DNA of 64,000 nucleotides, from the NCBI RefSeq assembly GCF_001426345.1, contig NZ_LMEM01000001.1, positions 582,264 to 646,263 on the forward strand, written 5' to 3'. The position numbers and the translations under genes were made by a program. The stretch's first letter is position 1; every line of letters begins with the position of its first letter. This document shows positions 1 through 9,505 of this stretch, piece after piece. The notes beneath the pieces were generated by a model. The model was not told where the DNA came from. It searched no databases and saw only the letters and a program-made list of their open reading frames with translations. Source of the DNA: Devosia sp. Root436. Lineage in GTDB: Bacteria > Pseudomonadota > Alphaproteobacteria > Rhizobiales > Devosiaceae.

Positions 1-1
1 C

Positions 2-55
2 GTGAGCTATCCTGACAATTTCAGATCCGACCGCAAGACTCCCTGGACGCATTGA
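2..55 (+). CDS. possible 3' end of an upstream gene
   Basis: Frame 2 is open from the window edge to a TGA at 53-55 and encodes 17 residues ending in KTPWTH. Frames 1 and 3 are closed within the first 15 bases. The family cannot be recognised from so short a tail, and this may not be coding. Confidence 0.2.
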   Translation: MSYPDNFRSDRKTPWTH

Positions 56-127
56 CGCCCGCTTCCGGCAAAGAATCCGTAATGCGCTGCAAGTGATTGT
101 GGCGCATTTGCTTTTTGGGAGATGCGC

Positions 128-871
128 ATGGACACCGCCCTGCTGATCATACTAGCCGGTGCCGCCGCTGCCGGATTTGCGCAGGGGGTGTCCGGCTTTG
201 CGTTTTCGCTGGTGGCTTTATCGGTATGGGCCTGGGCGGTGGAGCCGCAGCTGGCGGCGCCGATGTCGGTGTTTGGCGCATTGGTGGGTCAGCTTGTCGC
301 CCTGCCCTGGGTGTGGCGCGGCTTCGAGCTGCGCAAGCTGCTGCCGCTGGTGGTGGGCGGGCTGATCGGCGTGCCGCTGGGTGCGGTGCTGCTGCAGTGG
401 CTGGATCCGACGCTGTTCCGCTTTGCCCTGGGCGTGTTCCTGCTCATCTATTGCCCGCTGATGCTGCTGCTGCCGGCCGATTTCAGTTGGCCACATGGCG
501 GGCGCATCGCCGATGGCGTCGCGGGCTTTGCCGGCGGGGTGTTGGGCGGGTTGGCCGGAATTTCCGGGCCGGTACCGACGCTGTGGACCACCTTGCGCGG
601 CTGGGACAAGGACACGCAGCGCGGTGTGCTGCAGGCCTTCAACATCGCCATGCATGTGGCAACGCTGACGGCTTACACGCTGTCGGGCTCGATCACCGGT
701 GAGGCGCTGGTGATGTTCGCCTGGATCACCCCGGCGCTTTCTATTCCGGCGGTGCTGGGCGTATTGCTGTTCCGACGGCTGGCAACGCGGACCTTCCGCC
801 GGCTGATCCTGCTGCTGCTCCTGGTGTCGGGTGCGACGCTGGTCTGGGGTAGTGTTGCCGCCTGGCTCTAG
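128..871 (+). CDS. TauE/SafE (sulfite exporter) family membrane protein
   Basis: A 247-residue, almost wholly hydrophobic protein with about eight membrane segments and the Gly-rich repeat pattern of the TauE/SafE (former DUF81) family, e.g. GFAQGVSGFAF near the N-terminus and its counterpart GGVLGGLAGISGP in the second half. Members move small organic or sulfur-containing anions such as sulfite, sulfoacetate or taurine-derived compounds across the inner membrane. The substrate here cannot be read from sequence. Two in-frame ATGs lie at 122 and 128. The GGGAG at 117-121 touches the first but is six bases from the second, so 128 is chosen. No co-transcribed partner is evident: the next gene starts 53 bp downstream and is unrelated. 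Confidence 0.85.
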   Translation: MDTALLIILAGAAAAGFAQGVSGFAFSLVALSVWAWAVEPQLAAPMSVFGALVGQLVALPWVWRGFELRKLLPLVVGGLIGVPLGAVLLQWLDPTLFRFALGVFLLIYCPLMLLLPADFSWPHGGRIADGVAGFAGGVLGGLAGISGPVPTLWTTLRGWDKDTQRGVLQAFNIAMHVATLTAYTLSGSITGEALVMFAWITPALSIPAVLGVLLFRRLATRTFRRLILLLLLVSGATLVWGSVAAWL

Positions 872-924
872 CCTTTGACAGCGAACACCCTATCTTTGGA
901 GCGGCCGACACCGAGGAATCGCCG

Positions 925-1794
925 ATGAAGCTGCCCGCTCGCTGCCTGCTCCCCGCCCTTGCCGCCCTTGGCCTCACCACCCTGCCCGCACTGGCCGAGC
1001 CGGCAATGTGGGAGATACGCGACAATGACAGTGCCATATGGCTGTTCGGCTCTTTCCATATACTGCCCGCAGGGACCGCATGGCGCAGCGACTTGTTCGA
1101 CACCATCCTTGCTCACGCCGAAACGGTGGTGCTCGAGACCGATATCCGTCCGGCGGCGGCAGCGCAGGTGGGTGCGGAGGCCTATGTGCGCGGCATCTAT
1201 GTCGACGGCACCATGCTGACCGACGTGCTGGGCGAGACGGTGGAGGCGCAGTTGCGCGCCAAGGCCGCCGACATCAACATGCCTGTGGGCATGGTGCAGG
1301 CCATGCGGCCGTGGCTGGCGGCCAATACGATCACCGTGCAGGCCATGGCCGGCAAGGGCCTCGCCACCGACGGTGTCGAGCTTCAGTTGCTGGCCGACCT
1401 AGCCGGCGAGCGGCTGGGCTTTCTCGAAACGGGCGAACAGCAGCTCGACGTGCTCGCGGGCGCGCCGGATGACGAACAGATCGCCATGCTGGTGGCGACG
1501 CTGGAGCAATTGGACACACTGCCCAAGCTGATGGACAAGATGCTGGCAAGCTGGCTCGGCGGTACGCCGGATCGGCTGACCGACGTGTTCCTGACCGGCA
1601 TGGGCGGCTTCGAAGAGGCGTTCCTGGAGCGGCTGATCTATGCGCGCAACCGCAACTGGATGCCGCCACTGGAAGCCATGCTGGCCGACAACAGCGAGAA
1701 CCTGGTGATTGTGGGCGCCGCGCATCTGGTGGGCGATGGCAGCGTGCTCGATCTGCTGGACAATGCGGGGTATGAGGTCAGGCGGATTCAGTAG
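925..1794 (+). CDS. TraB/GumN family protein, secreted
   Basis: A 289-residue protein with a clear signal peptide (charged start, then a Leu/Ala core ending in ALAEP near residue 25). The family motif GSFHILPAG at about residues 46-54 matches the GxxH signature of TraB/GumN proteins. A second conserved block, VIVGAAHLVGDGSV, lies near the C-terminus, with VVLETDI between them. Plant, bacterial and archaeal TraB/PrgY/GumN relatives are thought to be metal-dependent proteases or peptide-pheromone inhibitors, but bacterial members are largely uncharacterised. It probably acts in the periplasm. A GAGG eight bases before the ATG supports the start. The gene looks monocistronic, with a hairpin just after the stop. 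Confidence 0.8.
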   Translation: MKLPARCLLPALAALGLTTLPALAEPAMWEIRDNDSAIWLFGSFHILPAGTAWRSDLFDTILAHAETVVLETDIRPAAAAQVGAEAYVRGIYVDGTMLTDVLGETVEAQLRAKAADINMPVGMVQAMRPWLAANTITVQAMAGKGLATDGVELQLLADLAGERLGFLETGEQQLDVLAGAPDDEQIAMLVATLEQLDTLPKLMDKMLASWLGGTPDRLTDVFLTGMGGFEEAFLERLIYARNRNWMPPLEAMLADNSENLVIVGAAHLVGDGSVLDLLDNAGYEVRRIQ

Positions 1795-1801
1795 GTTACC
1801 G

Positions 1802-1825
1802 AACCTCTCCCCGAATTGAGAGGTT
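1802..1825 (+). terminator. hairpin after the TraB/GumN gene
   Basis: An 8-bp perfect stem (AACCTCTC with GAGAGGTT) and an 8-base loop start seven bases after the stop codon. There is no long T-run, so termination efficiency is uncertain. Confidence 0.45.
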
Positions 1826-1869
1826 GGTCTGTCTTCGAGGGCCTTTCCCAGGCACCTCACACGGTAAAG

Positions 1870-1917
1870 GCCCCCTCACCCGGCCTTCGGCCGACCTCTC
1901 CCCCGAAGGGAGAGGTG
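1870..1917. repeat. short copy of the CCCTCACCC intergenic repeat, also a terminator-like hairpin
   Basis: This is a truncated member of the repeat seen at 16.6, 20.2 and 27.1 kb: CCCCCTCACCCGG, then a small CGGCC/GGCCG hairpin, then a 9-bp hairpin at 1894-1916 (ACCTCTCCC with GGGAGAGGT). It lies between convergent genes and ends seven bases from the stop of the minus-strand gene, so it could end transcription from both sides. Confidence 0.55.
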
Positions 1918-1923
1918 AAGAGC

Positions 1924-3075
1924 TCACACCTCGCTGAGCCGCGTCCACTTGCCATCGTTCTTGCTCGACTGCACCGAGGCGGTGATGAACTGCATGCCTT
2001 CGACGCCGTCGGCCAGGGTGGGCAGCAGGCCTTCATAGGCGGCGCCGTCGCCGCGGATGATGGCGGCGAACTGGCTGTAGAGCGTGGCGAAGGCTTCCAG
2101 ATACCCTTCGGGGTGGCCGGAGGGGATGCGGACATTCATGGTTGAGGCGGCATTGCCGGAAATGGCGCCGCCGCGCGTGAAAAGCTGCTTGGGTTTGCCG
2201 AATTCGGTGAACCACATGTAGTTGGGATTGTCCTGGCGCCATTCGAGACCGCCCTTGTCGCCGTAGACACGGAGCTGCAGGCCGTTTTCGTTGCCGACGG
2301 CGACCTGGCTGGCCCAGAGCATGCCCCTGGCGCCGCCTTCGAAGCGCAGCAGGATGTGGACATTGTCGTCGAGCTGGCGGCCCGGCACGAAGCTGGTGAG
2401 ATCGGCCGAGACAGAATCGGTCTTGAGGCCGGTGACGAAGCGGGCGAGGTTATAGGCATGGGTGCCGATATCGCCGATGGCCCCGCCGGCGCCGGAGCGG
2501 GCTGGATCGGTGCGCCAGGAGGCCTGCTTGTTGTCTGCGTCGGCGGCTTCGGTGAGCCAATCCTGCGGATATTCCACCTGGATGACGCGAATCTTCCCGA
2601 GGCGGCCAGATTCGACCATTTCGCGGGCCTGCCGGATCAGGGGGAAGCCGGTGTAGTTGTGGGTCAGCAGGAAGCGGGCGCCATTGGCGGGCTTGATCGC
2701 TGCAAGCTTGCGGGCATCTTCCAATGTGCTGGTGATCGGCTTGTCGCAAATCACGTGAATGCCGGCTTCGAGGAAGGCCTTGGCCGGACCATAGTGCATG
2801 TGGTTGGGCGTGACGATCGACACGGCCTGGATGCCATCGGGGCGGGCCGCTTCGGCGCGGGCCATGTCCTCGTAGGAGGTGTAGATGCGGTCTTCGGCCA
2901 GGCCGATATTGCGACCGGATTCCTTGGCCACGTCGGGGCGCGACGACAGGGCGCCGGCCACCAGGTCGTAGTCCCCGTCGATGCGGGACGCGACGCGGTG
3001 AACGTAGCCTATGAAGGCTCCGGTGCCGCCGCCGACCATGCCCAGGCGAATGCGCTTTGCGCCGTTTTCAGCCAT
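1924..3075 (-). CDS. Gfo/Idh/MocA family oxidoreductase
   Basis: A 383-residue NAD(P)-dependent sugar dehydrogenase-type protein. The Rossmann glycine motif GGGTGAFIG is at residues 15-23. CDKP at 110-113 replaces the usual EKP of the cofactor/active-site loop, keeping the key Lys-Pro. An AAGGAGGC ribosome site lies just before the ATG. It is the last gene of the minus-strand sugar cluster, 43 bp after the TIM-barrel gene. Paired Gfo/Idh dehydrogenases and TIM-barrel isomerases are the usual layout for inositol or 3-keto-sugar catabolism, so it probably oxidises the imported sugar or a derivative. The exact substrate is unknown. Confidence 0.85.
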   Translation of the reverse strand: MAENGAKRIRLGMVGGGTGAFIGYVHRVASRIDGDYDLVAGALSSRPDVAKESGRNIGLAEDRIYTSYEDMARAEAARPDGIQAVSIVTPNHMHYGPAKAFLEAGIHVICDKPITSTLEDARKLAAIKPANGARFLLTHNYTGFPLIRQAREMVESGRLGKIRVIQVEYPQDWLTEAADADNKQASWRTDPARSGAGGAIGDIGTHAYNLARFVTGLKTDSVSADLTSFVPGRQLDDNVHILLRFEGGARGMLWASQVAVGNENGLQLRVYGDKGGLEWRQDNPNYMWFTEFGKPKQLFTRGGAISGNAASTMNVRIPSGHPEGYLEAFATLYSQFAAIIRGDGAAYEGLLPTLADGVEGMQFITASVQSSKNDGKWTRLSEV

Positions 3076-3118
3076 TGATGCCTCCTTGAACTGCTGTGTT
3101 ACGCCGCTGCGTTAAAGG

Positions 3119-4174
3119 CTAGCTCAGCCCCAGGATCTTCCGATTTGCCGCGGCGTCCGTGCCCGACGAGGCGAAGTCGTCGAAGGCGTGTTCGGTGACG
3201 CGGATGATGTGGTTCTTGATGAATTCGGCGCCTTCGCGCGCACCGTCCTCGGGATGCTTGATGGCACATTCCCATTCGAGCACGGCCCAACCGGCAAAGT
3301 CGTATTGCGCCATCTTGGAGAAGATCGAGGCGAAATCGACCTGGCCGTCGCCCAGCGAGCGGAAGCGCCCTGCCCGGTTGATCCAGCTCTGGTATCCGCC
3401 ATAGACGCCCTGGCGGCCGGTCGGATTGAACTCGGCGTCCTTGACATGGAACATCTTGATCCGCTCGTGGTAGATGTCGATGTAGTCGAGATAATCGAGC
3501 TGCTGCAGCACGAAGTGGCTGGGATCGTAGAGCAGATTGGCGCGCGGGTGGTTCTTCACCCGATCGAGGAACATCTCGTAGGTGACGCCGTCATGCAGGT
3601 CCTCGCCGGGATGAATCTCGTAGCAGACGTCGACGCCGTTTTCGTCGAAGGCATTGAGGATGGGGGTCCAGCGGCGGGCCAGTTCGTCGAAGGCCTCTTC
3701 GACGAGGCCTGCCGGGCGCTGCGGGAACGGATAGAGGAACGGCCAGGCCAGTGCGCCCGAGAAGGTCGCGTGTTCGGTGAGGCCCAGATTCTTCGATGCC
3801 TTTGCCGCCCAGTTGAGCTGCTGCACCGCCCATTCCTGGCGGGCCTTGGGGTTGCCGTGGACCGATGCCGGGGCGAAGCCATCGAGCATGGTGTCATAGA
3901 CCGGGTGAGCGGCGACGAGCTGGCCCTGCAGGTGGGTCGACAGCTCGGTTATGGCAATGCCATGTTTGGCGGCGGTGCCGGCCAGTTCATCGGCATAGGT
4001 CTTGGAGGTGGCGGCTTTTTCCAGGTCGATCAGGCTGCCGACCCAGGTCGGGATCTGCACGCCCTTGTAGCCGTAATTGGCGGCCCAGCTGCAGATGGCG
4101 TCGAAGGAATTGAACGGCGCCGCGTCGCCCGCGAACTGCGCCAGAAAAATAGCCGGCCCCTTGATGGTGCGCAT
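3119..4174 (-). CDS. sugar phosphate isomerase/epimerase-like TIM-barrel protein
   Basis: A 351-residue xylose-isomerase-like (AP endonuclease 2 fold) protein. Candidate metal ligands are in order: the Glu of YEIHPGE, the Asp/His of YDPSHF, the His and Asp of FHVKDAE and the Glu of LEWEC near the C-terminus. The open frame runs 44 codons further upstream, but that part translates the MVSLSNH-type intergenic repeat. The start at 4174 has AGGGAGA seven bases away and fits the family start (MRTIKGPAIF). Such proteins isomerise, epimerise or act as lyases on keto-sugars made by Gfo/Idh enzymes, and it sits between two of those here. Confidence 0.85.
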   Translation of the reverse strand: MRTIKGPAIFLAQFAGDAAPFNSFDAICSWAANYGYKGVQIPTWVGSLIDLEKAATSKTYADELAGTAAKHGIAITELSTHLQGQLVAAHPVYDTMLDGFAPASVHGNPKARQEWAVQQLNWAAKASKNLGLTEHATFSGALAWPFLYPFPQRPAGLVEEAFDELARRWTPILNAFDENGVDVCYEIHPGEDLHDGVTYEMFLDRVKNHPRANLLYDPSHFVLQQLDYLDYIDIYHERIKMFHVKDAEFNPTGRQGVYGGYQSWINRAGRFRSLGDGQVDFASIFSKMAQYDFAGWAVLEWECAIKHPEDGAREGAEFIKNHIIRVTEHAFDDFASSGTDAAANRKILGLS

Positions 4175-4230
4175 ATCGTTTCTCCCTATTGGCGCCTGGC
4201 GCCTCAGCTTGTACCGCTTGAAACAGCAGA

Positions 4231-4352
4231 CCTCACCCTGAGCTTGTCGAAGGGCGAGGTCGTGGCACCATCCGGGCACGACCTTGTGGTTCGACAGGCT
4301 CACCACGAGGTCTACTTTGGATCACATTGTTCGACAGGCCCATAGGCCTGTC
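4231..4352. repeat. imperfect inverted repeat (GTTCGACAGGCTCACC type) plus hairpin
   Basis: Two arms, 4231-4264 and 4279-4310, form an imperfect inverted repeat whose core reads TGAGCTTGTCGAA / TTCGACAGGCTCA. A separate 8-bp hairpin follows (GACAGGCC, loop CATA, GGCCTGTC) at 4333-4352, 18 bases after the stop of the minus-strand dehydrogenase gene. The element splits the sugar operon into two transcript segments. One half-copy recurs at 18294-18319. Confidence 0.6.
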
Positions 4353-4370
4353 AATGAGGTACGCACCTCA

Positions 4371-5510
4371 TTACTTCAGCAGGGCCTGGGCTTCTGCCGG
4401 GGTGAGTGCCTTGGGGCGCTCGCAGGTGGTCGACAGCGTCAGCACCTGGCCGCTTTCACCGGCCTTGAGCAGGCTGGTCATCACGTCCACGGCATGCAGC
4501 GCCACATCGAGGCCACAGCGGGCAGTGTAGCCGCCGTCGATGGACGCCATCATGTCGGCAAGGCCGGCCGCGCGATAGTTGGCGCGCGGATGTTCCTTGT
4601 CGAGGTCCTGGTTGGCCTTGCCGAAGGGGTGATCCCACGGGGTGACCTTGCTGCGCTCGCCGGCAATGTTGGCCGTGACCAGATCGCCGCCGAAGAAGTT
4701 CGGATCGGGCACGAAGATGGAGCCATCGGTGCCGTACAGCTCGATATTGTGGTGGCCATGCGCCGCCACGTCCCAGCTCGCACCCATAGTGATGATGGCG
4801 CCGGAGACGAATTCGAGCACGCCATGAATGGTGGTGGGGGTGCCGACCTTGACGAAAGTGCCCTTATAGGGGCCTTCGGCGGTCACTTCGCGCTCAGTGC
4901 GGGCCATGTTGGTGAAGGCCGACAGGCGCTTGACCGGGCCCAGCAGGTGGATCAGGTCGGTGACGTAATAGGGGCCGAGATCGAGGATGGGGCCTGCGCC
5001 GGGCTGGAAGAAAAAGTCCGGATTGGGATGCCAGTGTTCCATGCCGCGGCTCATGACGTGGGTGGTGCCGCTCATGATCTTGCCGAGCTTGCCGCTGTCG
5101 ATGATGTCGCGGGCCTGCTGGTGCGCGCCGCCGAGGAAGGTATCGGGGGCCGAGCCGACCTTGAGGCCACGGTCATCGGCGGCCTTTTTCAGCGCCATAC
5201 CCTCTTCGAGGCTGAGCACGAAGGGCTTTTCGGAATAGGCATGCTTGCCTGCCGAGACGATATCCATCGACACCGCATAGTGGGTGGCCGGGATCGTCAG
5301 GTTCACGATAACGTCGATTTCGCTGTTCTTGAGCAACTCGTCGGGCGTCTGCGCCTTGACGCCGAATTCCTCGGCGCGCTTCTGCGCGGCGGCCGGCAGG
5401 ATATCGGCGACGGCGCGCACCTCGAGCCCCTTGAACAGGGGCGCGAGGCGCAGATAGGCGCTGGAGATGTTGCCGGCACCCATGATGCCGACGCCAAAAG
5501 TCTTGGCCAT
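4371..5510 (-). CDS. Gfo/Idh/MocA family oxidoreductase
   Basis: A 379-residue dehydrogenase with the Rossmann motif GIMGAGNIS at residues 8-16 and a canonical EKP at 94-96. A GTG five codons upstream gives a longer frame, but GGAAG eight bases before the ATG at 5510 supports the shorter one. That GGAAG lies inside the last codons of the upstream isomerase gene, whose stop is only five bases away, so the two are co-transcribed. It is likely to oxidise or reduce a cyclic polyol or keto-sugar made by its neighbours; the substrate is not identifiable. Confidence 0.85.
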   Translation of the reverse strand: MAKTFGVGIMGAGNISSAYLRLAPLFKGLEVRAVADILPAAAQKRAEEFGVKAQTPDELLKNSEIDVIVNLTIPATHYAVSMDIVSAGKHAYSEKPFVLSLEEGMALKKAADDRGLKVGSAPDTFLGGAHQQARDIIDSGKLGKIMSGTTHVMSRGMEHWHPNPDFFFQPGAGPILDLGPYYVTDLIHLLGPVKRLSAFTNMARTEREVTAEGPYKGTFVKVGTPTTIHGVLEFVSGAIITMGASWDVAAHGHHNIELYGTDGSIFVPDPNFFGGDLVTANIAGERSKVTPWDHPFGKANQDLDKEHPRANYRAAGLADMMASIDGGYTARCGLDVALHAVDVMTSLLKAGESGQVLTLSTTCERPKALTPAEAQALLK

Positions 5511-5515
5511 TTGGA

Positions 5516-6265
5516 TTACTTCCACTTCTTTGCAGCGGCGATGGAGCGCGTTGCGAAGCGCACCGCATCGGAGGGCTTGTCATGCTCGGCGACGAAATAC
5601 TGCGCCTTGGTCTTGGCCTCGACCTTGCCGATCAGGTTGTCCCAATCGAGCACGCCATGGCCGACATCGGCCCAGCCGTCTTCATCGAGGTTCTGCCCGG
5701 CTGGGGCGATATCCTTGACGTGGACGGCGGTGATGCGGCTGCCATAGCGGTCGAACCAGGCGATCGGGTCGGCCTTGCCGCGCACCACCCAGGCCACGTC
5801 GCATTCCCATTCGATATTGGGCGCGGTTTCGAGGATGATTTCCATCGGCGTGCGACCGGAGCTGGTCGCCTTGAATTCGAAATCGTGGTTGTGCCAGCCG
5901 AAGCCGTAGCCTTCCCTGGTATAGGTCTCGGCGGCCTTGGCCAGCGTTTCGGCCAGTTCGAGCCACTTGGACTCGTCCTCGCTGCGACCCTCGGGCCCGA
6001 TATGGGGGACGATGATCTTCTTCATGCCGAGGGTTTCGGCGGTCTTGAGCGTGGTGGACACGTCGGCGACCTGCGCCGGGCCGAAATGGCCGGTCGGCAT
6101 GGTGAGGCCGTTCTTCTTGAGGTTGGCGGCAAGGCCGGCGGCATCGGCATAGAGCCCGCCGAAGCCTTCGGTCTGGGTGTATCCGAGCGAACCCAGGGTG
6201 ACGAGGAAATCGGCGAGCGAGGGAACATTGCGGGCGCTGTAGAGCTGGAATGACAGTTCGGTCAT
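5516..6265 (-). CDS. sugar phosphate isomerase/epimerase-like TIM-barrel protein
   Basis: A 249-residue protein of the xylose-isomerase-like TIM-barrel superfamily. Likely metal-site segments are GWHNHDFEF, WECDVAWV, VHVKD and the C-terminal AEHDKP. The start at 6265 (MTELSFQLYSA) has AGAGG five to six bases upstream; the longer frame of 34 extra residues has no support. It lies 190 bp after the ABC ATPase gene and directly before a Gfo/Idh gene. Role inferred from context: epimerisation or isomerisation of a sugar intermediate in the cytoplasm. Confidence 0.85.
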   Translation of the reverse strand: MTELSFQLYSARNVPSLADFLVTLGSLGYTQTEGFGGLYADAAGLAANLKKNGLTMPTGHFGPAQVADVSTTLKTAETLGMKKIIVPHIGPEGRSEDESKWLELAETLAKAAETYTREGYGFGWHNHDFEFKATSSGRTPMEIILETAPNIEWECDVAWVVRGKADPIAWFDRYGSRITAVHVKDIAPAGQNLDEDGWADVGHGVLDWDNLIGKVEAKTKAQYFVAEHDKPSDAVRFATRSIAAAKKWK

Positions 6266-6416
6266 CGTGGCCTCTTTTGGAACGTTAGAATGGACAGGTG
6301 GCATCGGATTGGCGATGCACGGGGTAGCCTTGTTCAGGGATGTTGTCGCGCCTGCCGGACAGGCCAATCACCGCAAAAGTAATATCTGGCCGGGAGGCGG
6401 CGGCGGACAGGAGCGG

Positions 6417-6432
6417 GGCGCCCGGAGGCGCC
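6417..6432. other. hairpin in the gap between ATPase and isomerase genes
   Basis: The 190-bp gap 6266-6455 has no gene. Its one clear structure is a perfect 6-bp stem (GGCGCC, loop CGGA, GGCGCC) 23 bp past the ATPase stop. Without a T-run it may slow rather than end transcription. Confidence 0.35.
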
Positions 6433-6455
6433 GCCGCAGCTTGACGAAGCCGATG

Positions 6456-7538
<1,083 letters not shown>

Positions 7539-7543
7539 TGAGA

Positions 7544-8473
7544 TTATCCCTTCACGGCGCCGGCGGCGACGCCGCGAACAAACAGCTTGCCGGACACAAA
7601 GTAGATGATCAGGGGTACCAGACCCGTCAGCACGGTCGCAGCCATGTTGACGTTGTATTCCGGCGTACCCTGAGCCGAATTGACGATGTTGTTGAGCTGG
7701 ACGGTCATCGGCAGGTTCTTCGTCCCGGCGAAGACCACGCCGAACAGGAAGTCGTTCCAGATGCCGGTAACCTGCAGGATCAGCGCCACCACGAAGATCG
7801 GCAGCGACATGGGCAGCATGATCTCGAAGAAGATGCGCCAGAACCCTGCCCCATCGACGCGCGCGGCCTTGAACAGCTCCTGCGGCAGCGAGCCGAAATA
7901 GTTGCGGAACAGCAGCGTCAGGATCGGCATGCCGAAGATGGTGTGGACAATGATGACGGCCTGCAGGGTGCCGAAAATACCCATTTCACGGGTGATCATC
8001 ACCAGAGGATAGAGGAACACCTGGTAGGGGATGAACGAGCCGAAGATGAGGATGGCGAAGAAGAGTTCCGAGCCCTTGAAGCGCCAATTGATCAGCGCAT
8101 AGCCGTTTACCGCCGCAATGAAGATCGAAACGATGGTGCTGGGAATGGTGATCTTGACCGAATTCCAGAAACCGGGCGCCAGACCCTCGCAGGTAAGGCC
8201 GGTGCAGGCGCTGGTCCATGCCTTGATCCAGGCGTCGAAATTAATCTGGTTGGGGAGGGCGAAAATGTTGCCGAAACGGATTTCCGGCATCGTCTTGAAC
8301 GACGTCACCACCATCACATAGAGCGGAAACAGGAAGTAGAGGGTGAAGAAAACCAGCACCGAATAGATGATGATCTTGGTGGGGGTGAAGAACGGCTTGG
8401 GCCGGGGTCCACGCGGCTCGACGCCGACGGCAGTATCCGGTGCGGAGCCGGCCATGGTTGCGGTCTGGCTCAT
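7544..8473 (-). CDS. sugar ABC transporter permease, MalG-type
   Basis: A 309-residue inner-membrane protein with six predicted membrane segments and the EAA loop ELFKAARVDGAGFWRIFFEIMLP, which docks the ATPase. A long periplasmic stretch after the first segment holds two Cys (TSACTGLTCEG), possibly disulfide-linked. It overlaps the preceding permease gene by the four bases ATGA. Style and order resemble glucose/mannose importers of the GtsABC type in Pseudomonas, but the substrate is inference. Confidence 0.93.
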   Translation of the reverse strand: MSQTATMAGSAPDTAVGVEPRGPRPKPFFTPTKIIIYSVLVFFTLYFLFPLYVMVVTSFKTMPEIRFGNIFALPNQINFDAWIKAWTSACTGLTCEGLAPGFWNSVKITIPSTIVSIFIAAVNGYALINWRFKGSELFFAILIFGSFIPYQVFLYPLVMITREMGIFGTLQAVIIVHTIFGMPILTLLFRNYFGSLPQELFKAARVDGAGFWRIFFEIMLPMSLPIFVVALILQVTGIWNDFLFGVVFAGTKNLPMTVQLNNIVNSAQGTPEYNVNMAATVLTGLVPLIIYFVSGKLFVRGVAAGAVKG

Positions 8474-9411
8474 GACTGACGTCCCTTTCCGCCAAATTCG
8501 AGATAGGCCCAGGGGATCATGATGATGACGACAGTCAACAGCATCATGCTCGCCGCGGCCAGGCCCTGGCCGATATTGCCGCCCGAGAACATGTAGTTGT
8601 AGACGTATTTGGCGGGCACTTCCGAGGAGATGCCGGGACCGCCATTGGTCAGCGCCACGACGAGGTCATAGAGGCGGACGATGCCGGAGCCGATCAGCAC
8701 CACGGCAGTCACCAGCACGCCGCGCATCATGGGCAGCACGATCGAGATATAGGTACGCCAGGTGGGGATGCCGTCAACGCGGGCGGCTTTCCAAATCTCG
8801 TCGTCGACGCCGCGCAGGCCGGCAAGCATGAGCACCATGCAGAAGCCGACGCCCTGCCACAACCCGGCGATCAACAGCGCAAACAGCACCATGCGCGGAT
8901 TGGCGATCCAGTCGAAGCTGAAGCCGGTCCAGCCCAGATTGCGGATCGTGGTCTGCAGGCCCAGCGTGGGGTTCATGATCCACTGCCAGACAAGACCCGT
9001 CACGATGAAGCTGAGGGCGAAGGGATAGAGCATGATGGTGCGGAAGGCGCTTTCAAAGCGAATCTTCTGATCCATCAGCACGGCAAGCAGGAAGCCCAGG
9101 ACCAGCGTGAACACCAGCGACATCGCGCCGTAGCTGATCAGGTTGGTGACCGAGACGTTCCAGCGCGAGGTGCCGAAAAGGCGTTCATACTGCTCGAAGC
9201 CGACGAACTTGCCGGTCGGCAGGAGCTTCGAGTTAGTGAATGAATAATAGATGGTCCAGACAGTGCAGCCGACAAAGACGATCAGCACGGTGGCGATCAT
9301 CGGCAGAGCCGCAATCTTGGCGGGCAGGTTGTGAACGAAGGTTTTTCGAAGGAAGCCGCGCTGACCGGATATTCCGGCGCCCTCTACCCTCTGAACGGCT
9401 GTATCCGCCAT
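8470..9411 (-). CDS. sugar ABC transporter permease, MalF-type
   Basis: A 313-residue membrane protein with about six membrane segments and the EAA motif EIWKAARVDGIPTWRTYISIVLP. The frame extends 13 codons upstream, but GGAG six bases before the ATG at 9411 (MADTAVQ) fixes the start. N-terminal half resembles GtsB-type glucose permeases (YYSFTNSKLLPTGKFVGFEQY). It pairs with the MalG-type permease it overlaps. Confidence 0.93.
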   Translation of the reverse strand: MADTAVQRVEGAGISGQRGFLRKTFVHNLPAKIAALPMIATVLIVFVGCTVWTIYYSFTNSKLLPTGKFVGFEQYERLFGTSRWNVSVTNLISYGAMSLVFTLVLGFLLAVLMDQKIRFESAFRTIMLYPFALSFIVTGLVWQWIMNPTLGLQTTIRNLGWTGFSFDWIANPRMVLFALLIAGLWQGVGFCMVLMLAGLRGVDDEIWKAARVDGIPTWRTYISIVLPMMRGVLVTAVVLIGSGIVRLYDLVVALTNGGPGISSEVPAKYVYNYMFSGGNIGQGLAAASMMLLTVVIIMIPWAYLEFGGKGRQS

Positions 9412-9429
9412 CAGTCTCTCCATAAGAAA

Positions 9430-9460
9430 GTGGTCGACCTTGCCAATCAAGGCCGACCAC
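9430..9460 (-). other. intercistronic hairpin between binding-protein and permease genes
   Basis: A 13-bp stem with one G-U/A-C position (GTGGTCGACCTTG with CAAGGCCGACCAC) and a 5-base loop, 45 bp after the stop of the binding-protein gene. Such hairpins shield the 3' end of the binding-protein mRNA and cut read-through into permease genes. Confidence 0.6.
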
Positions 9461-9505
9461 CGCTTTCAACGATGAGAACTCAATCCCATCCAAGTCGCCG
9501 GAGGA

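Noticed and set aside
4231-4310. MVSLSNH-type peptide as a real N-terminal region
   Set aside because: It is the translation of a dispersed repeat also found at 18.3 kb, and a ribosome site supports a start further downstream.
4284-5747. 487-codon open frame on the plus strand
   Set aside because: Antisense to a Gfo/Idh gene and part of an isomerase gene, and it begins in a repeat.
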